The position numbers and the translations under genes were made by a program. The notes beneath the pieces were generated by a model. That model saw only the letters and a list, made by a program, of their open reading frames with translations. It was not told the DNA's origin and did not search any database. From Hyphomicrobiaceae bacterium (lineage in GTDB: Bacteria; Pseudomonadota; Alphaproteobacteria; Rhizobiales; Hyphomicrobiaceae): a stretch of DNA of 64,000 bases. The stretch lies in contig JACKJH010000001.1 of the NCBI GenBank assembly GCA_020638055.1, forward strand, positions 434,001-498,000, in the 5' to 3' direction. Of the stretch, positions 10,670-19,794 are shown piece by piece; the stretch's first letter is position 1; each line of letters begins with the position of its first letter.

Positions 10670-11185
10670 TCACTCCTCGCCAGCAATCGATTTAATTAAA
10701 TCGACAATCGCGCGTCTCTGCCGCGGGTCCGAAATGCGCGAAAATGCTTTAGCCATTTCAAGACCATCGCGCGAACTCAGCACGTCGGAGACATAGTTGA
10801 TTTCGGTACCGCTCGATGCGCCAGCACTGGCGGCACAGTCTTCCAGTGAGGCATCCATTTCCTCGAAGAAGTACTCTACATTTACGCTGAGCACCTTTGA
10901 AAGCTCATAGAGCCTGCTGGCACCAATGCGATTAACGCCTTTTTCGTACTTCTGCACCTGCTGGAACGTCAGCCCCAGCAACTCGCCAAGCTTCTCTTGG
11001 CTCATACTCAGCAACATCCGACGCATGCGAACGCGCGTACCTACGTGCACGTCAATTGGATTTGCTTTGCGGGCATTGCGCCCAGCTACCCCCGGGTCGC
11101 GCTTGCCAGTATCGTCAGCGCTTTCCATTTTCCCACCGTGTTGATCCGAGGCAATCCGATATGTCGTTCTTGTTGGTGTTTCCAT
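10670..11185 (-). CDS. XRE/SinR-like helix-turn-helix transcriptional regulator
   Basis: The HTH_3 domain is clear: RVRMRRMLLSMSQEKLGELL then TFQQVQKYEKGVNRIGASRLYELSKVLSV. It is followed by an acidic segment (VEYFFEEMD) and a C-terminal helix (RQRRAIVDLIKSIAGEE). This is the regulator that commonly lies between lnt and metK in rhizobia (PhrR-like). The target is not known from the sequence. The start is uncertain: ATGs at 11200, 11185 and 11128 are all in frame, and both 11185 (AGGA) and 11128 (GGTGGG) have plausible ribosome-binding sites. The conserved part begins at NPIDVHVG. Confidence 0.85.
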   Translation of the reverse strand: METPTRTTYRIASDQHGGKMESADDTGKRDPGVAGRNARKANPIDVHVGTRVRMRRMLLSMSQEKLGELLGLTFQQVQKYEKGVNRIGASRLYELSKVLSVNVEYFFEEMDASLEDCAASAGASSGTEINYVSDVLSSRDGLEMAKAFSRISDPRQRRAIVDLIKSIAGEE

Positions 11186-11279
11186 ACCAGTCCTACCCAT
11201 AAAATCCGGCCTCTTATTATGTTTTAACCAAATGCAAGCCAGACATGGCCGAGCGACAATTTGACACCCGGCTAAGCCA

Positions 11280-13115
11280 TCAAATACGGAAAAGTCTCAA
11301 GCCTACCAATAAGGAAGCGCTTGCAATGATGTATATCATATATAGCAGATTTCCAGACAACGCATAAATTGTTGGCGGTGCTGGAACAGGAATAACACTA
11401 TCTACGACCCCACGTTGATTGAGATTAAGTTGTGATCGCAACCGACCATAAGGGTCGATAACCGCAGAGATCCCGTTGTTGGCTGCGCGGATGATGGAAA
11501 GGCCTTCTTCCACGGCCCTAACGCGTGCCATATGAAGGTGTTGGCGAGGCCCCGTGGTGTCCCCGAACCAGCCATCATTGGTGACATTGATGATCAGTTT
11601 CGGTCGTTCCTTCCCCTGCACAACCGCGGCTGGGAATATTGCCTCGTAACAGACAAGTGCAACAAACGGTGGCAAACCGGGCACGTCTATGATGGGGCGC
11701 GGTGATCTTCCAGATTCAAATCCGCCGCGTACGCGGGTGAGTTGTTCAAGGCCGATGCTTTCAAGAAAGCTCTGAAAAGGGAGATATTCACCGAAGGGAA
11801 CGAGATGAATTTTGTCGTAAACAGCGATCAGTTCGCCATTCGGACCAAATGCCATCAAACTGTTATAGGCTCGGCGGCGACTTGCGGCTCTTGTCGTTTC
11901 TTTGCGCAGGCGGCTGGCAGACACGTTGGTGCCCGGAGCCGTTGCAGGCGCGGTGGTGTCAGCGCCGGATGTCTGTATTTGCGGCTCTTCAACGCGGAGC
12001 GCCCCAGAAATCAAGTAAACATCAGGCGGCAGCAGATCACCGATTTCCTTCAGCGCCTGTGGTGACTCGAGCGGCAAAAACGGCATCGCGGCTTCCGGCC
12101 AGATGACGTGCGTTATGCCAGCCAGGTTATCGCGCGTTCCGTCGGGCCCGCGCCCTGTCAGATCGACGTGGAGGTCGAAAATTTCGCGCTGCTTTTCGGG
12201 TTGCCACTTGTCACGCTGCGGCACGCTTGGCTGAACTATGCGCAGCTTGACACCCGACACAACTGCGCCGTTGTCGGCGATCAGACGTGCAGACCCATAA
12301 CCAACCAGTGCCACCAGGATTGTGAACGAAACAGCAATTCCCGTGACCGCGCGCCAGGACTGCGACGGAGTTTGATCTTGTGCGGACTGGCCTGCCTGCC
12401 AACCAGCCAGGCACACGAGAGGGCCTGCAAAAACGATCACGGTCAGAACGGTCAAACCATAAATCCCGACAAGACCTGAACTTTGCATGAGGACAAGCGG
12501 GAATGTCAGCGCGTAGCCGAGTGTGTTCCAAGGCAGGCCGGTGAAGATAAACCCGCGCAATCCTTCGGTGATGCCAATAGCAGTTGCCAATATCAAGACA
12601 CGCGAAAATCCCGGCCGCCAGACAATCTTTGCGATCACTGCTGCGATGGCGAAAAATGCGGCTAACCCGGCGGGCAGCAACAAAACGGCGACTGGCAGCA
12701 GCCAGGCAAATTTTTCCGCTTCTACGAGGAACGCCTCGCCGATCCAGAACATTCCAAACAGGAAATACCCAAATCCGAAAAACCATCCCGAGGCTGCAGC
12801 GCGCAGCAACGCGGCCCTATCGGTGGAAAGAGACGCACTTTGCTCCACAGCATCTGCGTGATTCTCGGCTTTCGTGGGTGATCGAGGTTCACGCGTTGCA
12901 CTCAAATGGCGCCCGGCGTAGGCGCTATCAATGAGCCAGACCAATACGGGCAGTGTTACCAAAAGTATCGGACTGAAGAAGAATGGCGCCATTGCGAGAA
13001 CCGACAGGGCGCCGGCCGCGAAGGCGATGGCAGTCCGCTTCCAGTGCGAGGCGGTATAGACCCGGATTTTTAGCCTTGCTGCATGCAGCATCAGCCAGGC
13101 AAGCAAGGTTCTCAT
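11280..13115 (-). CDS. lnt: Apolipoprotein N-acyltransferase
   Basis: Lnt adds the third acyl chain to lipoproteins in the inner membrane. The 611-residue protein has several N-terminal membrane segments (from about residue 28 to 260) and then a nitrilase-like periplasmic domain. The catalytic triad is visible as Glu in VIWPEAAMPF, Lys in YDKIHLVPFGEYLPF and Cys in LVCYEAIFP. A final membrane helix (IYALSGNLLYMIYIIASASLLVGL) ends the protein. It is longer than the usual 510-540 residues because of a Thr/Ala-rich insert between the Glu and Lys motifs. It lies 23 bp downstream of corC. Confidence 0.95.
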   Translation of the reverse strand: MRTLLAWLMLHAARLKIRVYTASHWKRTAIAFAAGALSVLAMAPFFFSPILLVTLPVLVWLIDSAYAGRHLSATREPRSPTKAENHADAVEQSASLSTDRAALLRAAASGWFFGFGYFLFGMFWIGEAFLVEAEKFAWLLPVAVLLLPAGLAAFFAIAAVIAKIVWRPGFSRVLILATAIGITEGLRGFIFTGLPWNTLGYALTFPLVLMQSSGLVGIYGLTVLTVIVFAGPLVCLAGWQAGQSAQDQTPSQSWRAVTGIAVSFTILVALVGYGSARLIADNGAVVSGVKLRIVQPSVPQRDKWQPEKQREIFDLHVDLTGRGPDGTRDNLAGITHVIWPEAAMPFLPLESPQALKEIGDLLPPDVYLISGALRVEEPQIQTSGADTTAPATAPGTNVSASRLRKETTRAASRRRAYNSLMAFGPNGELIAVYDKIHLVPFGEYLPFQSFLESIGLEQLTRVRGGFESGRSPRPIIDVPGLPPFVALVCYEAIFPAAVVQGKERPKLIINVTNDGWFGDTTGPRQHLHMARVRAVEEGLSIIRAANNGISAVIDPYGRLRSQLNLNQRGVVDSVIPVPAPPTIYALSGNLLYMIYIIASASLLVGLRLFRI

Positions 13116-13138
13116 GAGGGTTGCGCCTACCGTTACGA

Positions 13139-14209
13139 CTATTCGTTCTGGCCGGTCTCGGCTGCTGGCTTGGGACGATGGATCTTGATTTTTTTCACGC
13201 GCCGCGGGTCTGCATCAAGCACATCGAACTCAAAGCCGGAGGCATGTCGAACGATCTCGCCTCTGCCGGGTACGCGCCCCAGGATGGAAAACATCAAGCC
13301 GCCGAGCGTATCAATTTCCTCAGCCTCCTCAGGAGTGACGAGCGAGACTTCCAGAAGCTCTTCGAGTTCATCAATCGGTATGCGCGCTGAAACAACAAGC
13401 CCATGTTTGGAATCGTTTGTAACGTAGGAATCTTCGGCCTCGTCATGTTCGTCCTCGATCTCGCCGACGACTTGCTCGACGAGATCCTCGATCGTGATGA
13501 GGCCATCGGTACCGCCATACTCGTCAACAACCAGAGCCATGTGTATGCGCGTTGTCTGCATGCGCAAAAGCAGGTTCATGGACGGCATGGACGGCGGCAC
13601 GAACAGCAATGCCCGTTTCAACTTTGTTGCAGCGATTGAACCGGAAAGATCAATTCGCGAAAAATCGCATGCATGAAAGTTCTGTTCCGTGGCACTTTCG
13701 GATGGTGCTTGCGATGCCTGGGCAAGCTCTCCGCCGGAATCTGCAAGTGCTGGCTTGGCCTTTTTTGTGTCTGAGGCCCTTGCCTGCTCGACCATCCAGC
13801 TCACAAGATCCTTGACGTGCACCATGCCTCGGGGATCATCGAGCGTTTCTGAAAAAACCGGTATCCTCGAAACGCCTGCATCCTCGAACTGGGTCAACAG
13901 TTCACTTAAAGGCTCGTTTTCGTCTATGGCGATAATGTCGGCGCGCGGCACCATGATATCCTCGACGCGACTCGCGCCAAAACGCAGCAGGCGCAATAGC
14001 ATGCCACGTTCTTCCAGCGAGAAGGCACCAGCCGCGTCGGCCTGATCTTCACGCAAGGCATATTCGAGTGTGTCACGAAGCGTGGGCGGACCTTGTAGTC
14101 CAAGCCGTGCACGCACGCTCGTCAACCAACTGAATATACCGCCGCCGCCGCGTTGGTCATTACCGGACGCGGATTCGGATTTTGGTTCGGGTTGGTCGGT
14201 GCTGCTCAT
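13139..14209 (-). CDS. corC: CorC/HlyC-family CBS-domain protein
   Basis: The 356-residue protein has an acidic N-terminal region, a CBS pair beginning VEDIMVPRADIIAIDENEPL and MVHVKDLVSWMV, a second CBS half (MALVVDEYGGTDGLITIEDLVEQVVGEI) and a C-terminal CorC_HlyC domain (VSARIPIDELEELLEV). It lacks the membrane DUF21 domain, so it is the short, cytosolic CorC type linked to Mg/Co efflux and kept next to ybeY and lnt. Its start overlaps the ybeY stop by 4 bp (ATGA), indicating coupled translation. A 50-residue Ala/Ser-rich insert sits between the two CBS halves. Confidence 0.92.
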   Translation of the reverse strand: MSSTDQPEPKSESASGNDQRGGGGIFSWLTSVRARLGLQGPPTLRDTLEYALREDQADAAGAFSLEERGMLLRLLRFGASRVEDIMVPRADIIAIDENEPLSELLTQFEDAGVSRIPVFSETLDDPRGMVHVKDLVSWMVEQARASDTKKAKPALADSGGELAQASQAPSESATEQNFHACDFSRIDLSGSIAATKLKRALLFVPPSMPSMNLLLRMQTTRIHMALVVDEYGGTDGLITIEDLVEQVVGEIEDEHDEAEDSYVTNDSKHGLVVSARIPIDELEELLEVSLVTPEEAEEIDTLGGLMFSILGRVPGRGEIVRHASGFEFDVLDADPRRVKKIKIHRPKPAAETGQNE

Positions 14210-14790
14210 GTCTCACGTGGTGTCTGGTCTAGCGCAAACCCTGGGGAATCGGCGCCCGCGTAAGGATCGGAGATACCCAGCGTTGCGAGGATTTCCGTTT
14301 CGAGCATCTCCATTTCCTCAGCGTCTACCTCATTGATATGATCGTATCCTATCAAGTGCAAAAGACCATGAACTATGAGGTGCGTGAAATGATCCCGTGG
14401 CGTCCGCGACATTTGCGCGGCCTCGTTCAGTACCGTCTCAAGCGCCAAAACGACGTCGCCGAGCGGGCGGGGCGCATTTGCATCAGTCTGTGCGAACTGA
14501 CCCGGTGCTGGAAACGATAGCACGTTTGTCGGCCCCTCCTTGCCACGAAACTGGTGATTGAGCCTGGCGATCGCTGCATCGTCAGAGAGTACGACTGCGA
14601 ATTCCAAACCGGCAGGAGTGGACGGTAGCTGGCCCGAAACGTTCTGCGATCCCACCACAGCAACTATCGAGCGGTTCACGATCTTCTGAATTTCATCGAA
14701 GGTGGCAAACACCGACCATTCGCCCGCATCTTCGATCACCTCGGCATGCAGCGTTGAATGTAGATCGCCTGTCGGCTTGGCGCGCGCCAT
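14206..14790 (-). CDS. ybeY: Endoribonuclease YbeY (rRNA maturation factor)
   Basis: YbeY is a zinc RNase-like protein for 16S rRNA 3'-end maturation and ribosome quality control. The metal motif HLIVHGLLHLIGYDH fits HGxxHLxGYDH, preceded by GPTNVLSFP and PLGDVVLA. From the ATG at 14790 it has 194 residues. An earlier in-frame ATG at 14874 would add 28 residues not typical of the family. Upstream is a 300-bp tandem repeat array that separates it from phoH. Confidence 0.93.
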   Translation of the reverse strand: MARAKPTGDLHSTLHAEVIEDAGEWSVFATFDEIQKIVNRSIVAVVGSQNVSGQLPSTPAGLEFAVVLSDDAAIARLNHQFRGKEGPTNVLSFPAPGQFAQTDANAPRPLGDVVLALETVLNEAAQMSRTPRDHFTHLIVHGLLHLIGYDHINEVDAEEMEMLETEILATLGISDPYAGADSPGFALDQTPRET

Positions 14791-14921
14791 TTCACCGGTC
14801 TTTTCAAAGGAAGGCAATTTGTCGTCACGTGGCAAAGTTCGACAATCCGTTTTCCAAAACGCTTCAGCTCGCAATCAAGCTAATTGTGTTTCGCAGTTTG
14901 ATGAGGGCTCGACCGCTTAAG

Positions 14922-15233
14922 ACTTCAGCTAAACATGCTCTTTTCTCTGGAGCATGTTTTTCACGCTGAACCGCACCACACTTCAGCTAAACATGCTCTT
15001 TCCTCTGGAGCATGTTTTTCACGCTGAACCGCACCACACTTCAGCTAAACATGCTCTTTCCTCTGGAGCATGTTTTTCACGCTGAACCGCACCACACTTC
15101 AGCTAAACATGCTCTTTCCTCTGGAGCATGTTTTTCACGCTGAACCGCACCACACTTCAGCTAAACATGCTCTTTCCTCTGGAGCATGTTTTTCACGCTG
15201 AACCGCACCACACTTCAGCTAAACATGCTCTAG
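14922..15233. repeat. 58-bp tandem array, five full hairpin units plus a partial sixth
   Basis: Units begin ACTTCAGCTAAACATGCTC at 14922, 14980, 15038, 15096, 15154 and 15212, always 58 bp apart. Each unit holds a palindrome with GAGCATGTT...AACATGCTC outer arms and TTCAGC/GCTGAA inner arms, plus a 9-base spacer. The first unit differs slightly (TTTTCTCTG rather than TTTCCTCTG); the others look identical. The sixth is cut at CTAG, where a RIME-like right module begins. The hairpin is related to the second half of the 104-bp repeats at 57902 and 63281. Confidence 0.95.
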
Positions 15234-15295
15234 CTTCTTGTTTGGTCGCATTTTCTGCGACGAACCGGTATCCACTTCGTCGGAAAATGCTCTAG
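15230..15295. repeat. RIME-like right module joined to the array and ending on the phoH stop
   Basis: CTAGCTTCTTGTTTGG...GGAAAATGCTCTAG is 66 bp long and shares its left CTAG with the 58-bp array. Its right CTAG (15292-15295) contains the phoH stop codon on the minus strand. Confidence 0.88.
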
Positions 15296-16365
15296 CTCAA
15301 TTTATCGTAGGCCTCGACGATCCGTGCAACCAGATCGCGGCGGACCACGTCGCCAGATTGGAACCGCACCGAGGCAATGCCTTCGACTTGACTTAGCAGG
15401 CGCTCGGCCTCCACCAGACCGGACGCAACACCGGGTGGCAAATCAACCTGGCTGGGGTCGCCGGTCACGACCATTTTGGCATTCTCACCCAATCGCGTCA
15501 GAAACATTTTCATTTGCATGCTGGTGGTATTTTGCGCCTCGTCTAAAATTACGAACGCGTTTGCCAGCGTGCGGCCGCGCATGAATGCCAGCGGCGCGAT
15601 TTCAATTACGCCTGTTTCAATATCGCGCTCGACCTTTTCGGGCGGCAGCACATCGTATAGAGCGTCATACAGCGGGCGCAGGTAGGGATCGACCTTTTCG
15701 CGCATGTCGCCTGGCAGAAAGCCCAGCCGCTCACCGGCTTCCACGGCCGGGCGTGACAGGATGATCCGCTCGACAACACCACGTTCGAGAAAATGGGCGG
15801 CAAATGCCACTGCGAGGTAGGTTTTGCCGGTGCCTGCCGGGCCGATGCCGAATACGAGGTCCGTCGTCTCGATGGCACGCATGTATGTGCTTTGGGTCAA
15901 TGTGCGCGCCTTGATGACGCGCCGGCGCGTTGCGACCTGCGCAGGGCCTGCGCTTTCACCTTCTGGCGCCTGATGACGTGCGTGGCGGATGGCGCCGTCA
16001 AAGTCGCCTGGTCCGATCGGCTCGCCGGCTGCGGCGCGCTTGTAGAGAGCCTCCAGAACTTCCCGAGCGATCTGGCAATTGGTGTCAGAGCCGTTCAAAA
16101 TTATGACGTTGCCATGGGCATGCGCATCAATTCCCAGGCGATCTTCAAGCAGCGCCATGTGCGAATCGTATTCGCCCAGGAGATTGGCAAGGATGCGGTT
16201 GTCTTCAAACGGCACGACAATGCGCGACTTTTCGTTCTGAGACCTGGTTCCCTGAACCGGTTTCGGAGCGGCTTGCCCGCGAATATCTGTCAAAATCCGT
16301 TCTCCATCGAGGCCTCGATGCACATACCAAGGGGACCTCCACCTTGCATGCGCGAGACGGATCAT
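15292..16365 (-). CDS. phoH: PhoH-family ATPase (PhoH/YbeZ)
   Basis: This 357-residue protein has an N-terminal KH-like region (VVPFEDNRILANLLGEYDSH) and then a P-loop ATPase with FGIGPAGTGKTYLA (Walker A) and AFVILDEAQNTT (Walker B). YbeZ/PhoH is a predicted RNA helicase-like ATPase that works with YbeY. The start is uncertain: ATG at 16365 is used, but a TTG at 16293 has a strong GGAG site and would give a 333-residue protein closer to the family length. The stop TAG is formed by the CTAG end of a repeat element, so the last residues (KLS) abut repeat sequence. Confidence 0.93.
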   Translation of the reverse strand: MIRLAHARWRSPWYVHRGLDGERILTDIRGQAAPKPVQGTRSQNEKSRIVVPFEDNRILANLLGEYDSHMALLEDRLGIDAHAHGNVIILNGSDTNCQIAREVLEALYKRAAAGEPIGPGDFDGAIRHARHQAPEGESAGPAQVATRRRVIKARTLTQSTYMRAIETTDLVFGIGPAGTGKTYLAVAFAAHFLERGVVERIILSRPAVEAGERLGFLPGDMREKVDPYLRPLYDALYDVLPPEKVERDIETGVIEIAPLAFMRGRTLANAFVILDEAQNTTSMQMKMFLTRLGENAKMVVTGDPSQVDLPPGVASGLVEAERLLSQVEGIASVRFQSGDVVRRDLVARIVEAYDKLS

Positions 16366-16453
16366 TCCGCTCAGTCACGAGCTTGTCCAGGTTTTTTAGC
16401 AGCGTGTCCAGATTTTCAAATCGCCATCACCGCGCCGGCCTTTTTGCTTGCCC

Positions 16454-17797
16454 TCACGCGGCCTGCACCACGCCTGACAGGCTGTTGGGACCAGCGCCTA
16501 ATATCTCAACCTGCAGGATACGTCCGAGCATGTCGGAATTGGCAAAGGCATGAACGGGCTGCAAATAGGGCGATCGGCCCACAAGTTGGCCGTCCTGGCG
16601 ACCAGAGCGATCAAACAGCACTGGAAATATCCGGCCAACGCAGGCCGCATTAAAGCGGGATTGCTGGCTATCAAGCAATCGCTGTAGGCGATGCAGGCGT
16701 TCGGTTTTTTCCTCTTCCGGGACTTGCCCGTCGATCTTGGCTGCAGGCGTCCCGGGCCGTGGGGAATACTTGAATGAATAGGCCTGAGCGAAGCCGATCT
16801 CCTCAACCAACGCGAGCGTAGCGGTGAAGTCGTCCTCGGTTTCACCTGGAAATCCAACGATGATGTCGGTCGATAGCGCGATGTCGGGCCGCGCTTGGCG
16901 TATGCGAGCAACGAGTTCGACGTAGTCGGCGGCCGTGTGCTTGCGGTTCATGGCAGCTAAAACACGGTCTGATCCAGCCTGGAAGGGCAAATGCAAATAA
17001 GGCATCAGCTTTGGTTCGGTGGCGTGGACCTCCAGCAGGTCTTCGCTCATGTCTCGCGGGTGGCTGGTCGTGTAGCGTAACCGCCTGATCCCGCTGATTT
17101 CCGCCAAACGGCGAATTAGGGCTGCCAGCGAGGAGGACCGTCCATCCTCACCCTCTCCGTGGTAGCCGTTGACGTTCTGGCCAAGCAGCGTGATTTCAGC
17201 CACGCCGGCATCTGCGAGTGCCTGCGCCTCTGCCACAATTGCAGAGACTGGCCGTGAGAATTCCATGCCCCGCGTGTACGGCACCACACAAAACGTGCAA
17301 AACTTGTCACATCCCTCCTGAACGGTGAGGAAGGCGCTTGCAGCGTGTTTTGCCGCGCGGCGGGGAAGGTGCCCGAATTTGTCTTCTTCAGGGAAGACCG
17401 TCTCCACGAGCGAACGCGATTCGCTTTTGGCGCGATAAAGCAGTTCCGGCAGCCGATGATAGCTCTGGGGACCGACGACAAGATCCACGACTGGCGCACG
17501 GGCAACGATCTCTGCGCCTTCAGCCTGCGCCACGCATCCGGTTACCGCGACCTGCGTCTGGCGGCCGCGAAGCCGGCGCTGTTCCTTTATCTGGCGGATG
17601 CGACCGAGCTCAGAATAGACTTTTTCTGCAGCCTTTTCACGGATATGGCACGTGTTCAGTATGAGGAGATCGGCGTCCTCAGGCGACGTTGTTTCGGTGT
17701 AGCCGTAGTTGGCCAGGGATTCCGTCATACGTTCGGAATCGTAGACGTTCATCTGGCAACCAAACGTCTTGATCAGTACTTTTTTGGTTCCGGGCAT
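16454..17797 (-). CDS. miaB: tRNA-2-methylthio-N6-dimethylallyladenosine synthase MiaB
   Basis: MiaB is a radical-SAM methylthiotransferase that converts i6A37 to ms2i6A37 in tRNA. The 447-residue protein has the N-terminal Fe-S cysteines (TFGCQMN, LNTCHIRE, VTGCVAQ), the radical-SAM motif CDKFCTFCVVPYTRG, and a C-terminal TRAM region. It follows plsC after a long gap and precedes phoH on the same strand, the standard order. Confidence 0.97.
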   Translation of the reverse strand: MPGTKKVLIKTFGCQMNVYDSERMTESLANYGYTETTSPEDADLLILNTCHIREKAAEKVYSELGRIRQIKEQRRLRGRQTQVAVTGCVAQAEGAEIVARAPVVDLVVGPQSYHRLPELLYRAKSESRSLVETVFPEEDKFGHLPRRAAKHAASAFLTVQEGCDKFCTFCVVPYTRGMEFSRPVSAIVAEAQALADAGVAEITLLGQNVNGYHGEGEDGRSSSLAALIRRLAEISGIRRLRYTTSHPRDMSEDLLEVHATEPKLMPYLHLPFQAGSDRVLAAMNRKHTAADYVELVARIRQARPDIALSTDIIVGFPGETEDDFTATLALVEEIGFAQAYSFKYSPRPGTPAAKIDGQVPEEEKTERLHRLQRLLDSQQSRFNAACVGRIFPVLFDRSGRQDGQLVGRSPYLQPVHAFANSDMLGRILQVEILGAGPNSLSGVVQAA

Positions 17798-18264
17798 CGC
17801 CGGATCCTCGCTCTTGTTTTCAGCCGCTTTGCTTGGCGTGGGTTCAGTCTAGGCGCGTGTGTTTCTCAACCCGTTAACGGCCGATATTTCGATTGCCCCT
17901 TTTAAATTCCGCTTTCGCAAAATTCTGAAGTTGGACATTTGTTTCATGGCGGTAGAGCTGGGCGTGATTGCGACAATGTCACAGCACCCAGCGCCGGGAT
18001 TTAACACAATGAACCGCTCCATACCCAGTCTTTGACACACAAACAGGCCGCTCATCAGGTTTGAGGCAATTCGGCCGTTGCGTCTATCAGCAGGTGGCGG
18101 TGGATTGCAATGACTCTGTGCACCAAGTCGCTTTTTCTTAGTATGTGTCAGGAGATAGACACAATCGGTGTGCGTTTGGCCTTAGGGCAATGTTAAGATA
18201 TGTCGCATACAGACCGCAGGGCCGGGAGCCTAGGTCACATACCCAATAGCAATGAGGCCGGGCC
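17798..18264. other. Intergenic region plsC-miaB, no gene supported
   Basis: This 467-bp gap has no convincing ORF. There is a small inverted repeat TGTGTC...GACACA at about 18141-18160, but no recognisable promoter or repeat family. Confidence 0.5.
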
Positions 18265-19215
18265 CTAAACCATGCGCCCCGTGGAAGCGCGGCCAGTGGG
18301 TGGCTTTACCGGCTGCGGGCGGGAATTCGGGCGCGTGATGAGAAGGGCCCGGTCACGATCACCGCCGCGCAGTGTGCGCACCAAATTGGAGCGGATCTCG
18401 TCCTCGCTATGCCGCGCAAGCGATTTCCGGTCGTGAAAATCCTCTAGTGGCACAGGTGCGCCAATCACGATCCGAGCGTCGAGCGGTCCGGCTTTTAAAA
18501 GTTTCCAGGCGTGCGGTGGCAAATCCATATCGCCATACCAGCCAACCAGCGGTCGGTCGGCCCGGTTCAGCGGCACCCCATGAAGACGCGTGTAGGTAAT
18601 CGTGACGGTCTGGACGACGGTTTTGGCAAAATTGCCGTTCCTGGAACCTGGATCGTCACCATGTCCAGCCTGTTGACCTGCCCTTATCATCGGATCATGT
18701 GCCGGCTGCGCAGCCAACCTGGGCTTTGCTGCCGCAAACAGTGACGTCCGGAAAGGTAAAACGCGGTTGCCGTCGCTGGATGTCCCTTCAGCAAACAGAA
18801 CTATGTTGTCGCCACCAGCAAGCCTATTGGCCATGTCGTTGGTGGTGCGCCCAACAGCCGTGCGCCGCTCTCGATCGACAAAAACGGTGCGTTGAAGGCG
18901 AGCGAGGGCTGATACACCGGGCCATGTTCCCACCTCCTTCTTGGCAACGAAAGATACTGGCGCCAGTGCCGACAACACTGGAATATCGAGCCAAGACGTG
19001 TGGTTGGATATCAACAACACAGGATGGCCACGAGCCACCGCACCGTCGATATCAAGCCGCAGACCTATCAGACGGCAGACGCGACGGTGGTACCAATGCG
19101 GCAGACGACGGGCAAGATGCGGGGCAAAACGCACCAACATGGCCTGAAGCGGCATCAACGGCAGGGTCAATGCAGCAAACCCAGCGAGGATCGAGGTGGC
19201 TCTCAAGGCACGCAT
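18265..19215 (-). CDS. 1-acyl-sn-glycerol-3-phosphate acyltransferase-like protein (PlsC family)
   Basis: The 316-residue protein has an N-terminal hydrophobic segment and the acyltransferase motif NHTSWLDIPVL (H-x4-D), then FAEGTSSDGNRVLPF (the EGT block) and a substrate-binding region. It should acylate lysophosphatidic acid or a related lysolipid at the membrane. A Gly/Asp/Asn-rich insert lies after the EGT block, and the C-terminus is Arg/Pro-rich. It lies between rimI and miaB on the same strand. Confidence 0.85.
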   Translation of the reverse strand: MRALRATSILAGFAALTLPLMPLQAMLVRFAPHLARRLPHWYHRRVCRLIGLRLDIDGAVARGHPVLLISNHTSWLDIPVLSALAPVSFVAKKEVGTWPGVSALARLQRTVFVDRERRTAVGRTTNDMANRLAGGDNIVLFAEGTSSDGNRVLPFRTSLFAAAKPRLAAQPAHDPMIRAGQQAGHGDDPGSRNGNFAKTVVQTVTITYTRLHGVPLNRADRPLVGWYGDMDLPPHAWKLLKAGPLDARIVIGAPVPLEDFHDRKSLARHSEDEIRSNLVRTLRGGDRDRALLITRPNSRPQPVKPPTGRASTGRMV

Positions 19216-19290
19216 GACTGTGTTCCTGAGAATAATCCAGGCTCTATCTACCGCTTGACCTGGGCGCGCCCCGAGTTACCCGTCCGGCTC

Positions 19291-19794
19291 TCATCGATCC
19301 AGCGGCAGAGCCAGGACCAGGGCGTCCTGCGGTTCGGCGCCCGCACGCTCGTAATAGCCCTTACGCATGCCCACTGCAGTAAATCCGCAGCTACGATACA
19401 GCTCGAATGCGGATTGGTTGTCGGCGGCAACTTCGAGAAACAGCCTGTTCACCTCTGAGCGTTTTGCTGCGCGGGCCAGTCCCTCGATCAACAATGTTCC
19501 GACGCCGCGGCGTTGGAATTTGGGCAAGACCCCAATCGACAATATTTCAGCTTCGTCAGCCGCGATCTGCCCGATGACAAAACCAGCCGGCTCAGGCAAT
19601 GCGTCTGCGCCTTCGCGAACGCGGGCCATGAATGCGATTGAGCCGGGGTGCGAAAGTGTCTCCTGCATGCTGGCTTCGTTCCATGCGGGCTGGAAAAGCT
19701 GGCCATGCATTTCCGCGACTTCGACAGCACGCTCGGGCCCCGCCCAAACAAGACTAATGAATTTCGGATCGAGGCGTGCAACCGCCGTGCTCAT
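19291..19794 (-). CDS. rimI: Ribosomal-protein-alanine N-acetyltransferase-like GNAT (RimI)
   Basis: The 167-residue GNAT protein has motif A as ILSIGVLPKFQRRGVGTLLIEGL (acetyl-CoA pyrophosphate loop QRRGVG) and motif B as LEVAADNQSAFELYRSCGFTAVGMRKGYY, both close to RimI. Its ATG overlaps the tsaB stop by 4 bp, the usual tsaB-rimI pairing. RimI acetylates the N-terminus of ribosomal protein S18 in E. coli. The substrate here is not shown by the sequence. Confidence 0.88.
   Translation of the reverse strand: MSTAVARLDPKFISLVWAGPERAVEVAEMHGQLFQPAWNEASMQETLSHPGSIAFMARVREGADALPEPAGFVIGQIAADEAEILSIGVLPKFQRRGVGTLLIEGLARAAKRSEVNRLFLEVAADNQSAFELYRSCGFTAVGMRKGYYERAGAEPQDALVLALPLDR

Noticed and set aside
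14922..15233. CRISPR array
   Set aside because: The 58-bp units are contiguous and near identical with no unique spacers, and no cas gene is present.
17849..18055. 68-codon minus-strand ORF between plsC and miaB
   Set aside because: No ribosome-binding site, no family features and no conserved context.
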